DNA of 64,000 nt from Virgibacillus_N oceani_A (lineage in GTDB: Bacteria > Bacillota > Bacilli > Bacillales > Amphibacillaceae): the NCBI GenBank assembly GCA_041521345.1, contig JBGOHB010000018.1, one strand, 5' to 3'. The position numbers and the translations under genes were made by a program. The notes under the pieces were generated by a model, which was not told the origin of the DNA, searched no databases, and saw only the letters and a program-made list of their open reading frames with translations. This document shows positions 34,894 to 45,000 of this stretch, one piece after another (the first letter of the stretch is position 1; the number at the start of each line of letters is the position of its first letter).

Positions 34894-36654
34894 TTACAAT
34901 ACTTTCATATGCCCTTTATAAATAGCTCCTTTAGTCCCGTCAATGGTAATGTCCTCCCCATTAGAAATGGTGTCAAAAACGTCTTGTACACCTACAATGA
35001 CAGGGATGCCAAGGCTTACTCCGACTACTGCCGCATGAGAAGTCAAACCGCCTTCTTCCGTAATAATTCCGCCAGCTTTTTCAATCGCAGGCATCATATC
35101 GGGGTCGGTACCGTATGTGACGACGATATCCCCTTCGTCAACAGAATTTAACGCCTGTTCGGCATTTTTAACAGCCACTGCTTTTCCGTATGCGCTGCGT
35201 TTACCGATCCCCTGGCCCTTAGCAAGTACATCTCCGAGCACATGCACTTTTAGCAGATTTGTCGTGCCACTTTCACCTACTGGAACTCCGGCGGTAATAA
35301 TAACCCTGCTTCCATGCTCCACCAATCCTGTCTTTAAGCCGCTTTCTATCGCTATATCAAGCATTTCATCGGTAGAATCAGCTTTTCTTCCCCTGGTAGG
35401 GTGTACGCCAAAAACGAGTGCAAGCTGACGGTTAATCCTGTCATGAAAAGTAACTGCAATTATCGGTGTAGCCGGTCTGTATTTGGAAATCATTCTTGCT
35501 GTATGTCCACTTTCGGTTGGAGCAATTATTGCATTTACACCAAGATTCATTGCTGTGTAGGTTACTGACTGACTGATCGCATCGGTAATTGTCATATCTA
35601 TGTCTTTGGACCTGAATTTTAAAATCGCATGATGATCCAATGCCGTCTCGGTTTTTAATGCAATATCACTCATCGTTTGTACCGATTCAACCGGATAGTC
35701 GCCTGCAGCTGTTTCACCGGAAAGCATAATCGCATCTGTTCCGTCAAAAATAGCATTAGCTACGTCAGATGCCTCTGCTCTAGTCGGTCTTGGATTCCGC
35801 TGCATCGAATCAAGCATCTGCGTTGCTGTAATAACGGGTTTGCCCGAAAGATTACATTTTTTAATCATCTCTTTTTGGACAAGTGGTACGTCCTCTGCTG
35901 GAATTTCCACTCCCAAATCACCACGTGCCACCATTATCCCATCGCTTACTTCCAGTATTTTATCAAGGTTGTCGACACCTTCCCCGTTCTCTATCTTAGG
36001 AATAATTTTAATATGTGTGGCATCATGTTTTTCCAGCAGTTCCTGAATATCAAATACATCTGAAGGCCGGCGGACAAAGGAAGCAGCGATAAAATCAACA
36101 TCCTGTTCAATGCCAAATAAAATATCCCGGGCATCTTTATCCGTTATGCCTGGCAAATTAACGGAAACATTTGGTACATTAACCCCTTTTTTGTTTGAAA
36201 TTATTCCTCCGTTAATTACCTTTGTTTTTAATTCATTATTTTGTTTGTCAATCTCTAAAACTTCCAGTTCAATTAACCCGTCATCCAGCAGGATCTTTGA
36301 GCCTTCATGTACATCATGAATTAATCCTTCATACGTAATGGAAAAACGTGCTGCAGTTCCTTCTACCTCATCCACAGTGATTGTGACAAAGCTGTCTTGC
36401 TCCAATGCAGCTTCTCCACCTTTAAAGCTCCCTGTACGAATTTCCGGACCCTTTGTATCCAATAGGATAGCTACTGTTTTTCCTGTATTTTCCTGTGCCA
36501 TTCTAATATTTTTTATTCGTTCCCCGTGCTCTTCAAAATTTCCGTGAGAAAAATTTAAACGAGCCACATTCATTCCTGCTTCAATGAGCTGTTCCAGCTT
36601 TTCCACTGTTTCTGAAGCAGGCCCAATCGTACAAACAATTTTCGTATTTCTCAT
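34894..36654 (-). CDS. pyk: Pyruvate kinase with C-terminal PEP-utilising-type domain
   Basis: The 586-aa enzyme makes pyruvate and ATP from PEP and ADP. The barrel holds ARLNFSHG, KIIPKIENGEGVDN and MVARGDLGVEIP, and the C-terminal region carries the extra ECTS domain typical of Bacillus (EGGLTSHAAVVGVSLGIPVIVG, about 520-545). That domain explains the length over E. coli PykF. It lies 28 bp after pfkA, forming the glycolytic pfkA-pyk operon. Confidence 0.98.
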   Translation of the reverse strand: MRNTKIVCTIGPASETVEKLEQLIEAGMNVARLNFSHGNFEEHGERIKNIRMAQENTGKTVAILLDTKGPEIRTGSFKGGEAALEQDSFVTITVDEVEGTAARFSITYEGLIHDVHEGSKILLDDGLIELEVLEIDKQNNELKTKVINGGIISNKKGVNVPNVSVNLPGITDKDARDILFGIEQDVDFIAASFVRRPSDVFDIQELLEKHDATHIKIIPKIENGEGVDNLDKILEVSDGIMVARGDLGVEIPAEDVPLVQKEMIKKCNLSGKPVITATQMLDSMQRNPRPTRAEASDVANAIFDGTDAIMLSGETAAGDYPVESVQTMSDIALKTETALDHHAILKFRSKDIDMTITDAISQSVTYTAMNLGVNAIIAPTESGHTARMISKYRPATPIIAVTFHDRINRQLALVFGVHPTRGRKADSTDEMLDIAIESGLKTGLVEHGSRVIITAGVPVGESGTTNLLKVHVLGDVLAKGQGIGKRSAYGKAVAVKNAEQALNSVDEGDIVVTYGTDPDMMPAIEKAGGIITEEGGLTSHAAVVGVSLGIPVIVGVQDVFDTISNGEDITIDGTKGAIYKGHMKVL

Positions 36655-36682
36655 GTTTTCATCTCCTTGCAGTTGTTATGGT

Positions 36683-37642
36683 TTATATAGACAGTTCTTT
36701 GGATAGCTGGTACATATCTTCGTCAATATGGTGCTTCTTGGATAAAATGGCGGAAAATTCATTGTTCACCAGTTTGTTCTGGTGTATTCCAACCATTTTA
36801 CCAGATATTCCCTTTAGTAATAAATCAACGGAATAAGCCCCCAGTCTGCTTGCCAGTACCCGGTCTGAAGCAGTTGGTGATCCGCCGCGCTGGATGTAGC
36901 CTAAAACGGAAACCCTTGTTTCCTGGCTTGTCTCCTCTTCAATTTTCTTTGCAAAATCAAACCCGCTTCCGACCCCTTCTGCTACAATGATTATACTGTG
37001 CTTTTTACCACGTTCATGTCCTCTGACGACTCTTTCCGTAACTTCATGAAATTCATCGGGTTTTTCCGGAATAATAATACTCTCTGCCCCGTCTGCAAGT
37101 CCAGCCCACAATGCAAGGTCTCCAGCATCTCTTCCCATTACCTCAATGATATATGTCCGTTCATGCGATGTTGCCGTATCCCGGATCTTATCAATTGCTT
37201 CAATAATCGTATTTAATGCAGTATCAAACCCAATCGTAAAATCGGTTCCGTAAATATCATTATCAATGGTGCCTGGAACGCCAATGCAAGAGAATCCTTT
37301 TTCCGTCAGTTTCTGTGCTCCCCGAAAACTCCCATCTCCGCCGATTATAATAAGTCCATCCAAACCAAACTGCTTAAGTTGTTCCATTCCTTTCTGCTGC
37401 CCCTCTTCCGTTCTAAATTCATCACTTCGAGCAGACTGCAGCACCGTCCCTCCACGATGAATAATATCCCCAACGGAACCAAGCTCCATCTTATGAATGG
37501 CACCCTCCATTAAACCTTGAAAACCTGACCGAATGCCGTATACTTCCACATCATGATATATAGCTTTTCTCACAACTGCTCGAATTGCTGCATTCATGCC
37601 TGGCGCATCACCGCCGCTCGTTAATATCCCAATTTTATTCAT
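36683..37642 (-). CDS. pfkA: 6-phosphofructokinase (ATP)
   Basis: The 319-aa enzyme phosphorylates fructose-6-phosphate. It has GILTSGGDAPGMNAAIRAVV at the start (ATP site), GGDGSFRGA, the catalytic Asp in GTIDNDIYGTDFTIGFDTA, and allosteric-site residues. The size is typical of bacterial ATP-dependent PfkA. Upstream lies a 318-bp gap. Confidence 0.98.
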   Translation of the reverse strand: MNKIGILTSGGDAPGMNAAIRAVVRKAIYHDVEVYGIRSGFQGLMEGAIHKMELGSVGDIIHRGGTVLQSARSDEFRTEEGQQKGMEQLKQFGLDGLIIIGGDGSFRGAQKLTEKGFSCIGVPGTIDNDIYGTDFTIGFDTALNTIIEAIDKIRDTATSHERTYIIEVMGRDAGDLALWAGLADGAESIIIPEKPDEFHEVTERVVRGHERGKKHSIIIVAEGVGSGFDFAKKIEEETSQETRVSVLGYIQRGGSPTASDRVLASRLGAYSVDLLLKGISGKMVGIHQNKLVNNEFSAILSKKHHIDEDMYQLSKELSI

Positions 37643-37960
37643 ATATATATTTTCACCTCTGGTTGTCCAGTTTCTTCCGAATAAACTTCCTCTACTACAA
37701 AGATAAATCTAACAGTCAAAAATAGCAATTAATTACACAATGACAGTGGTTGTTTCACCCTTTAGGAAAAATGAAGGAAGCACATTATAAAAATATCATT
37801 CATCGTCATTATGGAAGATTTTTTAGAAAACTCACAAAATATTTTTAATAAATGAAACACTAGGGAGCAGTTCTTTTGAAAACTAACAAATCCTCATCAA
37901 GATGCTTTTATAACCACTTGGACAATGAAAAAGGCTGACTGCTAAGGCCAACCTCTCCCA
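37643..37960. other. Intergenic gap between accA and pfkA
   Basis: No convincing gene. It holds the accA terminator at the right side (37927-37953) and, on the minus strand, a TTGACT at about 37710 that could serve as the pfkA -35, though no good -10 follows. Short plus-strand frames here have fewer than 25 codons and no support. Confidence 0.4.
37927..37953 (-). terminator. Terminator of accD-accA
   Basis: On the minus strand, GGTTGGCC and GTCAGCC pair with wobbles and are followed by TTTTTC. It lies 8 bp after the accA stop. Confidence 0.65.
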
Positions 37961-38920
37961 TCATGATAGCATTCTATAATCACCTATCTGCTTATATTTT
38001 TCCCACCTGTTTTCTAGTAATTCTTCCGCTGAAAAACCTTTTAAATGTTCCAGGGACTGATTGAGTACATGATCGATATGTGCCGCCTGCTCGTCCATGC
38101 CTCGGTGGGCACCGCCTTTTGGCTCAGGGATAATTTGATCAATGACTTCTAGTCGCTTTAAGTCATAAGCAGTAATTTTCATTGTTTCCGCTGCGCGCTG
38201 TGCAAGTGAAGCGTCCTTCCACAGAAGTGCTGCTGCTCCTTCGGGAGAAATTACGGAATATGTAGAGTTCTCCAGCATATGGATATGATCTCCGACACCT
38301 AAAGCAAGTGCCCCGCCACTTCCTCCTTCACCGATCACAATACAAACTACCGGGACCGTAAGTCCGGCCATTTCCATCAGATTATGTGCGATTGCTTCAC
38401 TTTGTCCGCGCTCCTCTGCCGCTTTTCCGGGATAAGCACCCTTTGTATCAATAAAACAAACAATCGGACGTTTAAATTTATTCGCCTGTTTCATATGCCG
38501 GAGCGCTTTCCTGTAGCCTTCCGGATGCGGCATGCCAAAGTTGCGCCGGATATTTTCTTTTGTATCCTTCCCACGCTGGTGACCGATCACCGTGATTGGT
38601 TTTTCTTTATAGTAAGCAATGCCTGAAACAATTGCTTCATCATCTGCAAATAACCTGTCCCCATGAAATTCAATAAAATCAGTGAATAATATATTTATAT
38701 AGTCCATCGTTGTCGGCCGCTCCGGATGCCTTGCCATCTGCACGCGATTCCATGGCTTCAAATTTCCATATATATCATCTTCCAGTACGGCAAGTCTTTC
38801 TTCAAGGGTTTGAATTTCCCCGGACAAATCAATATCACTATCCTTAGTATATCGTTTCAATTCTTCAATTTTTTCTTTCAAATTAACAATTGGTTTCTCG
38901 AATTCAAGCACATGTTTCAT
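37961..38920 (-). CDS. accA: Acetyl-CoA carboxylase carboxyltransferase subunit alpha
   Basis: The 319-aa subunit transfers CO2 from carboxybiotin to acetyl-CoA, together with AccD, for malonyl-CoA synthesis. It has the alpha-subunit segments VQMARHPERPTTMDYI, FGMPHPEGYRKALRHM, IDTKGAYPG and GEGGSGGALALGVGDHI. The start overlaps the accD stop (ATGA), coupling synthesis of the two partners. Confidence 0.98.
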   Translation of the reverse strand: MKHVLEFEKPIVNLKEKIEELKRYTKDSDIDLSGEIQTLEERLAVLEDDIYGNLKPWNRVQMARHPERPTTMDYINILFTDFIEFHGDRLFADDEAIVSGIAYYKEKPITVIGHQRGKDTKENIRRNFGMPHPEGYRKALRHMKQANKFKRPIVCFIDTKGAYPGKAAEERGQSEAIAHNLMEMAGLTVPVVCIVIGEGGSGGALALGVGDHIHMLENSTYSVISPEGAAALLWKDASLAQRAAETMKITAYDLKRLEVIDQIIPEPKGGAHRGMDEQAAHIDHVLNQSLEHLKGFSAEELLENRWEKYKQIGDYRMLS

Positions 38921-39777
38921 TCCTGATTTCCACCCTTCCTGTGCATATGGAGCAGGGTTGACAGTGTTCCCTTTAATTCATGACGGTGTATGACTTTATC
39001 CAATTGACCATGCTTTAATTGAAATTCAGCAGTCTGGAAATCATCCGGCAATTTTTCGCGAATCGTTTGTTCAATGATCCGTCTGCCGGCAAATCCAATC
39101 AATGCACCGGGCTCTGCAAAGTTATAATCACCGAGAGAAGCAAAACTAGCAGAAACACCACCGGTAGTCGGGTGAGTCATGACCGTAATGAGTAATCCGC
39201 CAGCGTCACTGAATCGCTTCACCGCCATAGAAGTCTTAGTCATTTGCATCAGACTTAATACACCCTCCTGCATTCTTGCGCCGCCTGAGGCTGTAAAGAT
39301 AATAAAAGGAAGATTTTCCTCTTTTGCTCTTTCTATTGCCCGGGCTATTTTTTCGCCGACAACGGACCCCATACTTCCCATGCGAAAGCTGGAATCCATT
39401 ACTGCAAATGCTGCTGCTTGTCCATTCAAGAGCCCTTTGCCCGATACAACCCCTTCATTTAACCCAGTTTTCTCACGATCCTTTGCCATTTTTTCATCGT
39501 AACCGGGAAAATCAAGTGGATTGCCAGTGATTAAACCTTTATCCCATTCTTCAAACGAATTTTCATGAAATAAACTTTCAATCCGATTCCATGCAAGTAA
39601 TGGATGGTGGTAATTACAGTTTGGGCACACTTGCAAGTTTTTGTTCATTTCTTTCCGGTAGTAAATCTTGTGGCATGAATTGCATTTTTGCATTAATCCC
39701 GCTGGAACATCCGATTTTGCCTGCTCACTAGGAATAGATGCATACTTTTTTCGCTTACCAAAAAAATCCTTAAGCAA
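38917..39777 (-). CDS. accD: Acetyl-CoA carboxylase carboxyltransferase subunit beta
   Basis: The 286-aa partner of AccA has an N-terminal zinc ribbon (CNSCHKIYY...CPNCNYH, about 32-56) and a crotonase-like core with GSMGSVVGEKI, ASGGARMQEG and THPTTGGVSASFASLGD. The start is TTG at 39777 with GGGGGAG 5 nt upstream. It precedes accA; a FadR-type regulator lies 118 bp upstream. Confidence 0.97.
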   Translation of the reverse strand: MLKDFFGKRKKYASIPSEQAKSDVPAGLMQKCNSCHKIYYRKEMNKNLQVCPNCNYHHPLLAWNRIESLFHENSFEEWDKGLITGNPLDFPGYDEKMAKDREKTGLNEGVVSGKGLLNGQAAAFAVMDSSFRMGSMGSVVGEKIARAIERAKEENLPFIIFTASGGARMQEGVLSLMQMTKTSMAVKRFSDAGGLLITVMTHPTTGGVSASFASLGDYNFAEPGALIGFAGRRIIEQTIREKLPDDFQTAEFQLKHGQLDKVIHRHELKGTLSTLLHMHRKGGNQE

Positions 39778-39895
39778 GATAACTCCCCCTTCTTCAGCAA
39801 AACCAACGCTGCTTCATGATGCTGGGTACTTCCTTTATTACCATAACGAAAACCTATTAAAAATGGTGTCAAAATAAGTCGATAAAAAAATTAAA

Positions 39896-40534
39896 TTACT
39901 TTATTGGAGTGCTAACGCTAACTGTTTTTTCAAACAATGGTTCGATCTCCGCGAAGTTTCTGGCGCTGTAAAGTTCCATTAAATCTTTATAAAATCCCAT
40001 CGGGTAATGTTCCGAATGAATAGTACGTGAAAATTCGTCCAGTAGCTGCCATATTTTCACGAGCAGCTGATTATCTGTCCGTTTTACGAGAAGATGGAAA
40101 AATTCCCTGTGTTTTTCCATTGTTTCTGTCATTGTATGATTGCTGATTTTATTTAATTCTCTCATATCTTGCCCATCCAAATGGGGAAAAGCAAGCTTAG
40201 CAGCTTCCTTTTCCAGAAGCTGCTTCACTAATAACAAATCTTCCCTGGTATTATGATCCTGTAATATAAATAAAGCCAGAAGTTCAACCGATTTATAAGG
40301 ACGATAGGTTCGCAAAAACGTTCCTTCCCCATGCTTCGTTTCGATTAAACCCAATAATTCCATCGCCCGTAACGCTTCTCGTACAGAGGACCTGCCTCGT
40401 TTCAATTTTTCGGATAATTCACGTTCCGATGGAAGTTTATCACCAGGTTCCAATTGATTGCTTTCAATAAATTTGCGGATTTCAAGTAAAACACCTTGAT
40501 ATACTTTTTGTTTAGGTGACATGGACACAGCCAT
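39896..40534 (-). CDS. FadR/GntR-family transcriptional regulator
   Basis: The 212-aa regulator has the GntR winged helix (DKLPSERELSEKLKRGRSSVREALRAMELLGLIETKHGEG, about 32-71) and an all-helical FCD ligand domain (about 80-205). FCD regulators respond to small carboxylic acids or fatty-acid-derived ligands. It starts 14 bp after the malic enzyme stop, so the two form an operon. A palindrome TGGTCTGACCA at that operon's promoter fits the FadR-type operator, suggesting autoregulation. The ligand is unknown; malate or acyl-CoA are sensible guesses from its neighbours. Confidence 0.88.
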   Translation of the reverse strand: MAVSMSPKQKVYQGVLLEIRKFIESNQLEPGDKLPSERELSEKLKRGRSSVREALRAMELLGLIETKHGEGTFLRTYRPYKSVELLALFILQDHNTREDLLLVKQLLEKEAAKLAFPHLDGQDMRELNKISNHTMTETMEKHREFFHLLVKRTDNQLLVKIWQLLDEFSRTIHSEHYPMGFYKDLMELYSARNFAEIEPLFEKTVSVSTPIK

Positions 40535-40548
40535 GATTCACTCCTTTA

Positions 40549-41787
40549 TTAGCCATTGTCAATCTGTGTTAGTACTCTAGTTTTCTCAGCTACTTCTTCC
40601 GGATCCACTTCGATTCTGGCAACACCTGATTCCATTGCTGCTTTTGCTACACTTTTGGCAACAATAGGAGCAACTCTTGAGTCAAAAGGAGCTGGGATAA
40701 CGTAATCAGCGTTTAGTTCATTTTCAGAAATGAGTGAGGCAATCGCATGGGCTGCCGCAATTTTCATCCGTTCATTAATTCTGGTTGCCCGCACATCCAG
40801 TGCACCACGGAAAATCCCGGGAAACGCCAGTACATTATTTACTTGATTCGGGAAATCTGACCTGCCTGTCCCGATTACTTTGGCACCAGCTTCTTTTGCA
40901 TCTTCCGGCATAATTTCCGGATCCGGGTTTGCCATGGCAAATATAATCGGGTCTTCATTCATTTTTCCAACCATTTCTTTAGTTAATGCACCCGCAGCCG
41001 ATACGCCAAGAAAGACATCAGCACCATCAAGCGTTTCCTCCAGACTGCCTTCTTGATTGTTGACGTTCGTGAACTCAGCTACTTTCTCTTTTACGTCGTT
41101 CATCCCAAAAGAACGACCTTTATAAATAGCACCTCTGGAGTCGCACATGATCATATCCCGGACACCAAAACTGTATAAAAGTTTTATAATAGCTATACCT
41201 GCAGCGCCCGCACCACTCACAACTACTTTAATATCTGAAAAGTCTTTTTCTGCCAGCTTCAGCGCATTAATTAATCCTGCTAGCGTTACGATAGCTGTTC
41301 CATGCTGATCATCATGGAAAATCGGGATGTTTGTTTCTTTTTTCAAGCGGTCTTCGATAATAAAACAGTTAGGTGCCGCGATATCCTCCAGATTGACTCC
41401 CCCAAAGGTAGGCTCCATTAATTTTACGGTATTTACGATCTCATCAACATCATGGGTATCCAGGCAAATTGGAAAAGAATCCACTCCTGCAAAACTTTTA
41501 AATAATACGGATTTCCCTTCCATAACAGGAAGCGCCGCATCCGGGCCGATATTGCCAAGGCCAAGGACAGCGGAACCATCGCTCACGACTGCCACCATAT
41601 TACCTTTCATCGTATAATCATAAACCTTTGATTTGCGATCATGGATTTCTTTGCACGGCTCAGCAACTCCCGGTGAATAAGCGAGACTTAAATCTCTTGC
41701 ATTCCGAACAGGAACTTTGGAATTCGTTGTCAGCTTCCCCTTATTTACCTTATGCATATGTAATGCTTCATCTCTTAAACTAGCCAT
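40549..41787 (-). CDS. Malic enzyme (NADP-type, YtsJ-like)
   Basis: The 412-aa short malic enzyme decarboxylates malate to pyruvate. It has SLAYSPGVAEPCKEI near the N terminus, the catalytic Lys region MVAVVSDGSAVLGLGNIGP, metal ligands in IFHDDQHGTAIV, and a Rossmann GAGAAG. B. subtilis YtsJ, in the same position next to dnaE and accDA, is the main NADP enzyme supplying NADPH. It is cotranscribed with the FadR-type regulator. Confidence 0.93.
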   Translation of the reverse strand: MASLRDEALHMHKVNKGKLTTNSKVPVRNARDLSLAYSPGVAEPCKEIHDRKSKVYDYTMKGNMVAVVSDGSAVLGLGNIGPDAALPVMEGKSVLFKSFAGVDSFPICLDTHDVDEIVNTVKLMEPTFGGVNLEDIAAPNCFIIEDRLKKETNIPIFHDDQHGTAIVTLAGLINALKLAEKDFSDIKVVVSGAGAAGIAIIKLLYSFGVRDMIMCDSRGAIYKGRSFGMNDVKEKVAEFTNVNNQEGSLEETLDGADVFLGVSAAGALTKEMVGKMNEDPIIFAMANPDPEIMPEDAKEAGAKVIGTGRSDFPNQVNNVLAFPGIFRGALDVRATRINERMKIAAAHAIASLISENELNADYVIPAPFDSRVAPIVAKSVAKAAMESGVARIEVDPEEVAEKTRVLTQIDNG

Positions 41788-41945
41788 TTATTACCCCGCT
41801 CCTTTGTAATCGTAAGTGAAATATTTTCCCCATTAACATTAATTATAGTTTATTTAACGTTTTAACCATCGCAATTGCAAGCATAAAGCATTGTTCGTTA
41901 AAAATAACAGACTTCTCTATATAAGTATGAATGCTTCTTAAAAAA

Positions 41946-41999
41946 GTGGTCTGACCACGCTTAACTTCTCCATTATAACAGATCCATCCTTTGTGTAAA
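41946..41999 (-). promoter_or_regulatory. Promoter and FadR-type operator of the malic enzyme operon
   Basis: On the minus strand, TTTACA (41994-41999), 16 bp, then TATAAT (41972-41977) form a sigma-A promoter. The perfect palindrome GTGGTC-T-GACCAC (41946-41958) starts roughly 10 bp after the likely transcription start. TGGTCNGACCA is the known core of FadR/LldR/PdhR-type GntR sites. Confidence 0.65.
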
Positions 42000-42009
42000 G
42001 GATGGATCA
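41981..42009 (-). terminator. Hairpin after dnaE
   Basis: GATCCATCCTTT (41981-41992) and AAAGGATGGATC (41998-42009) pair perfectly, 10 bp after the dnaE stop. No T run follows. The stem also contains the -35 box of the next promoter, so the assignment as terminator is tentative. Confidence 0.55.
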
Positions 42010-42018
42010 TCAATCACT

Positions 42019-45000
42019 TTATATTGTACTCTTTTGTAAAACAACAGCATCTTTGCCAAACTGTTTGCGTAAAACAAGCAAACAGTCATAGGCAGGCTCA
42101 ATAAAAAAATCCTCTTTTAATTGATAGGTTTTTCTGGTTGTTTCATCAAAAAGGATAATAGGCGTATCCCCCGGGTACTGATAAGCTGTACGTTTGATAA
42201 AACTTAAGTTTTGTTCCTCCGCCTGTTCCGGAAGTTTAATAAATAACCGCTGTTCCTGCACTTCTTGCAGCCTTTTCTCATCAAATAGGTGTATATCCGA
42301 AAGCAGCCACTGTATCCGATTATTTCTATTTTCCGCTTTTCCTTGAAACATGATTAGATTTTCTTCCTCCAACACCTGCTTGGTATTTCTGTATAAATCA
42401 GGGAAAACAACAGCCTCCATCTCATCCGCTTCATCACTGAGTGTTAGAAATGCCATCGGATCACCGCGCTTTGTCCGAATCGTTTTTATTTTATCTATAA
42501 TTGCAGCACTTTTCTGTTCTTTTCTTTCTTTACTTTGTTTTGCATGGTCTAAAGCAAGATAGCCATTTGCCCTGAGTTTCAACCGATAGTTTTCCAGTGG
42601 GTGACTTGAAATATAGACGCCCAGAAGCTCTTTTTCATCAGCTAGTTTTTTGACATCGGTGAAGTCTTCAATCTCAACATACGCAGTTTCCAATTCCAGC
42701 TGGTTTCCAAACAGATTGGGCTGATCGTGAAATTCTCTAAAAAGCTCTCCCTGCTCAATCGCCTGGTCAATGGAAGCAAGTAAACTTGCTCTATTAGCAT
42801 GAAGCTCATCAAGCGTTCCGGCCATAATTAAAAGTTCAATCGTCTGTCTGTTTACAATGCTCAAGGAGACACGCAGACAAAAATCGGATAAATGTTTAAA
42901 TCGTCCCTCTTTCCTTACACGGAGTATTTCCTGGACGGCTTTATTGCCCACTCCTTTGATCGATAGTAAACCCATTCGAACTCCATTTTTGTCCACCGCA
43001 TATTTACCAAAGCTTTTATTAATCGATGGTGGTTTAAAAGAAAGGCCAAGCTCCTGTATTTCCCGTCTGTATTGCTGAATTTTATCATGCTGATTTGCTA
43101 CCGAGCTATATAATTCTGCAAAGAAATACGCAGGATAATTCGCTTTTAAATAAGCCAGCTGATAGGAAATTTTACTATAGGCTACCGCATGACTTCGAGG
43201 AAATCCGTAGTTGGAGAATTTAACGATCCAGGCGAAAATTTCTTCGCCTATCCTCTTTTTGTACCCATTTTGTATACACCCTTCAATAAACTTCTCTCTT
43301 TGATCATCCATGACTGCCTGCTGCTTTTTGCTGACAGCTCGCCGCAGAAGATCTGCCTCTGCAAGGCTAAATCCGGCCATGCGATAGGCGATTTGTATGA
43401 TCTGCTCCTGATAAACAAGCACCCCGTAAGTTTTTCCCAAAATCGGAGCAAGATCCGGGTGAGGGTAAGCCACTTTTTCTTGATTATGCTTACGCTTTAT
43501 ATATACAGGTATGTTTTCCATTGGCCCTGGCCGGTACAACGCATTTACCGCAACAACATCTTCAAATGCTGTCGGCTTCAATTGCTTCAGCACATTTTGC
43601 ATTCCTTGTGATTCCAGCTGAAATATGCCATTTGTTTTTCCAGAGCGGAGCAGCTGGAACGTTTTATCATCTGATGCGGGAAGATTATCCAGTGACAACT
43701 TTCGCTTTGTGGAAAAGTTAATGGATTGTACCGTTTTTTCTAAAAATGTTAAGTTGCGCAATCCCAATAAATCAATTTTTAACAATCCAAGTGATTCCAA
43801 GTCGTTCATGGAAAACTGGGTTAAATTGCTCTCGTTTACCCCAACCGTGAGCGGCACATGCTCCACCAGCGGCTCTTCCGTAATCACAATACCTGCCGCA
43901 TGTGTGGAAATATGTCTTGGAATGCCTTCCAATTTAGTGGCTATCGTAAGCAACATTTTTAACTTCCGGGATTGCTTAATATATGCTTTTACATCTTCAT
44001 CAAATGCATTTGCCATTTCCACGATCCGTTTGTTCGGAAAAGACGCTACCTGTTTCAAAATAAAATTGGCATCTTCCTGCTCAATGGCAAGCGTTTTTAC
44101 CAGCTCTCGAATAATCGATCTGGATGCAAACGTACCAAATGTAATAATTTGTGCTACATGTTCCTGTCCATATTTTTCTCGTACATAATCAATCACTTCA
44201 TCCCGGCGGATATCAGAAAAATCTACATCAATATCAGGCATGGTCAGTCGCTCCGGATTCAGAAACCGTTCAAATAACAGATCGTATTTGATTGGGTCGA
44301 CATCTGTAATACCTAATGCATACGCCACCAGAGAGCCGGCAGATGATCCTCTTCCTGGTCCCACCACAATGGACTGTTCCTTTGCATGATTTATAAAATC
44401 AGCGACAATTAAAAAGTAATCACTAAATTGCATGGACTGGATAACACTCAACTCATATTCCAGTCTTTCCGCTATTTCAGGCGTTATTTTTTCATAACGG
44501 TATTTCAAGTTTTCCTTACATTTTTTCTGCAAGTAATCAAAAGACTCCGAACCATCAGGGACTGGAAAAGAAGGAAGCCTTCGCTGCGTAAAATCAAAAG
44601 ATACATTACAGCTATCTTTAATCCGGTTTGTTTCTTCCAGTAGTTCAGGCCAGCCGGAAAAGTTCTCCTTTATTTCCTCGAGTCGGCTAAAATGGTAGTC
44701 AGGCACATTTACAGCCTGTCTTTTCCCTTCCCATGTAACCCCCTGTTTCATCGCTTGTAAACAATCATATGCCATATAATCATCCGGGTTTAAATAGCGG
44801 ACATCTTGAATGGCAGTTACTTGCACAGCCTGATTTTCCGATAAAGATTTAAGCTTTTCCAGCAGTGCAGTATCCTGGTTCATTTCACGCCCTGTAACAC
44901 CGATATAACAATTGGTAAATAGCTGCTGCCGTTTTTCCAAATAGGAAGAGACGGCAGCATTATCCCCAGTTTCCAGATATTGCCGCAAGTCGGCGTACTG

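Noticed and set aside
43625..44188. 187-aa ORF inside dnaE
   Set aside because: Antisense shadow of a conserved polymerase region; no ribosome site or family match.
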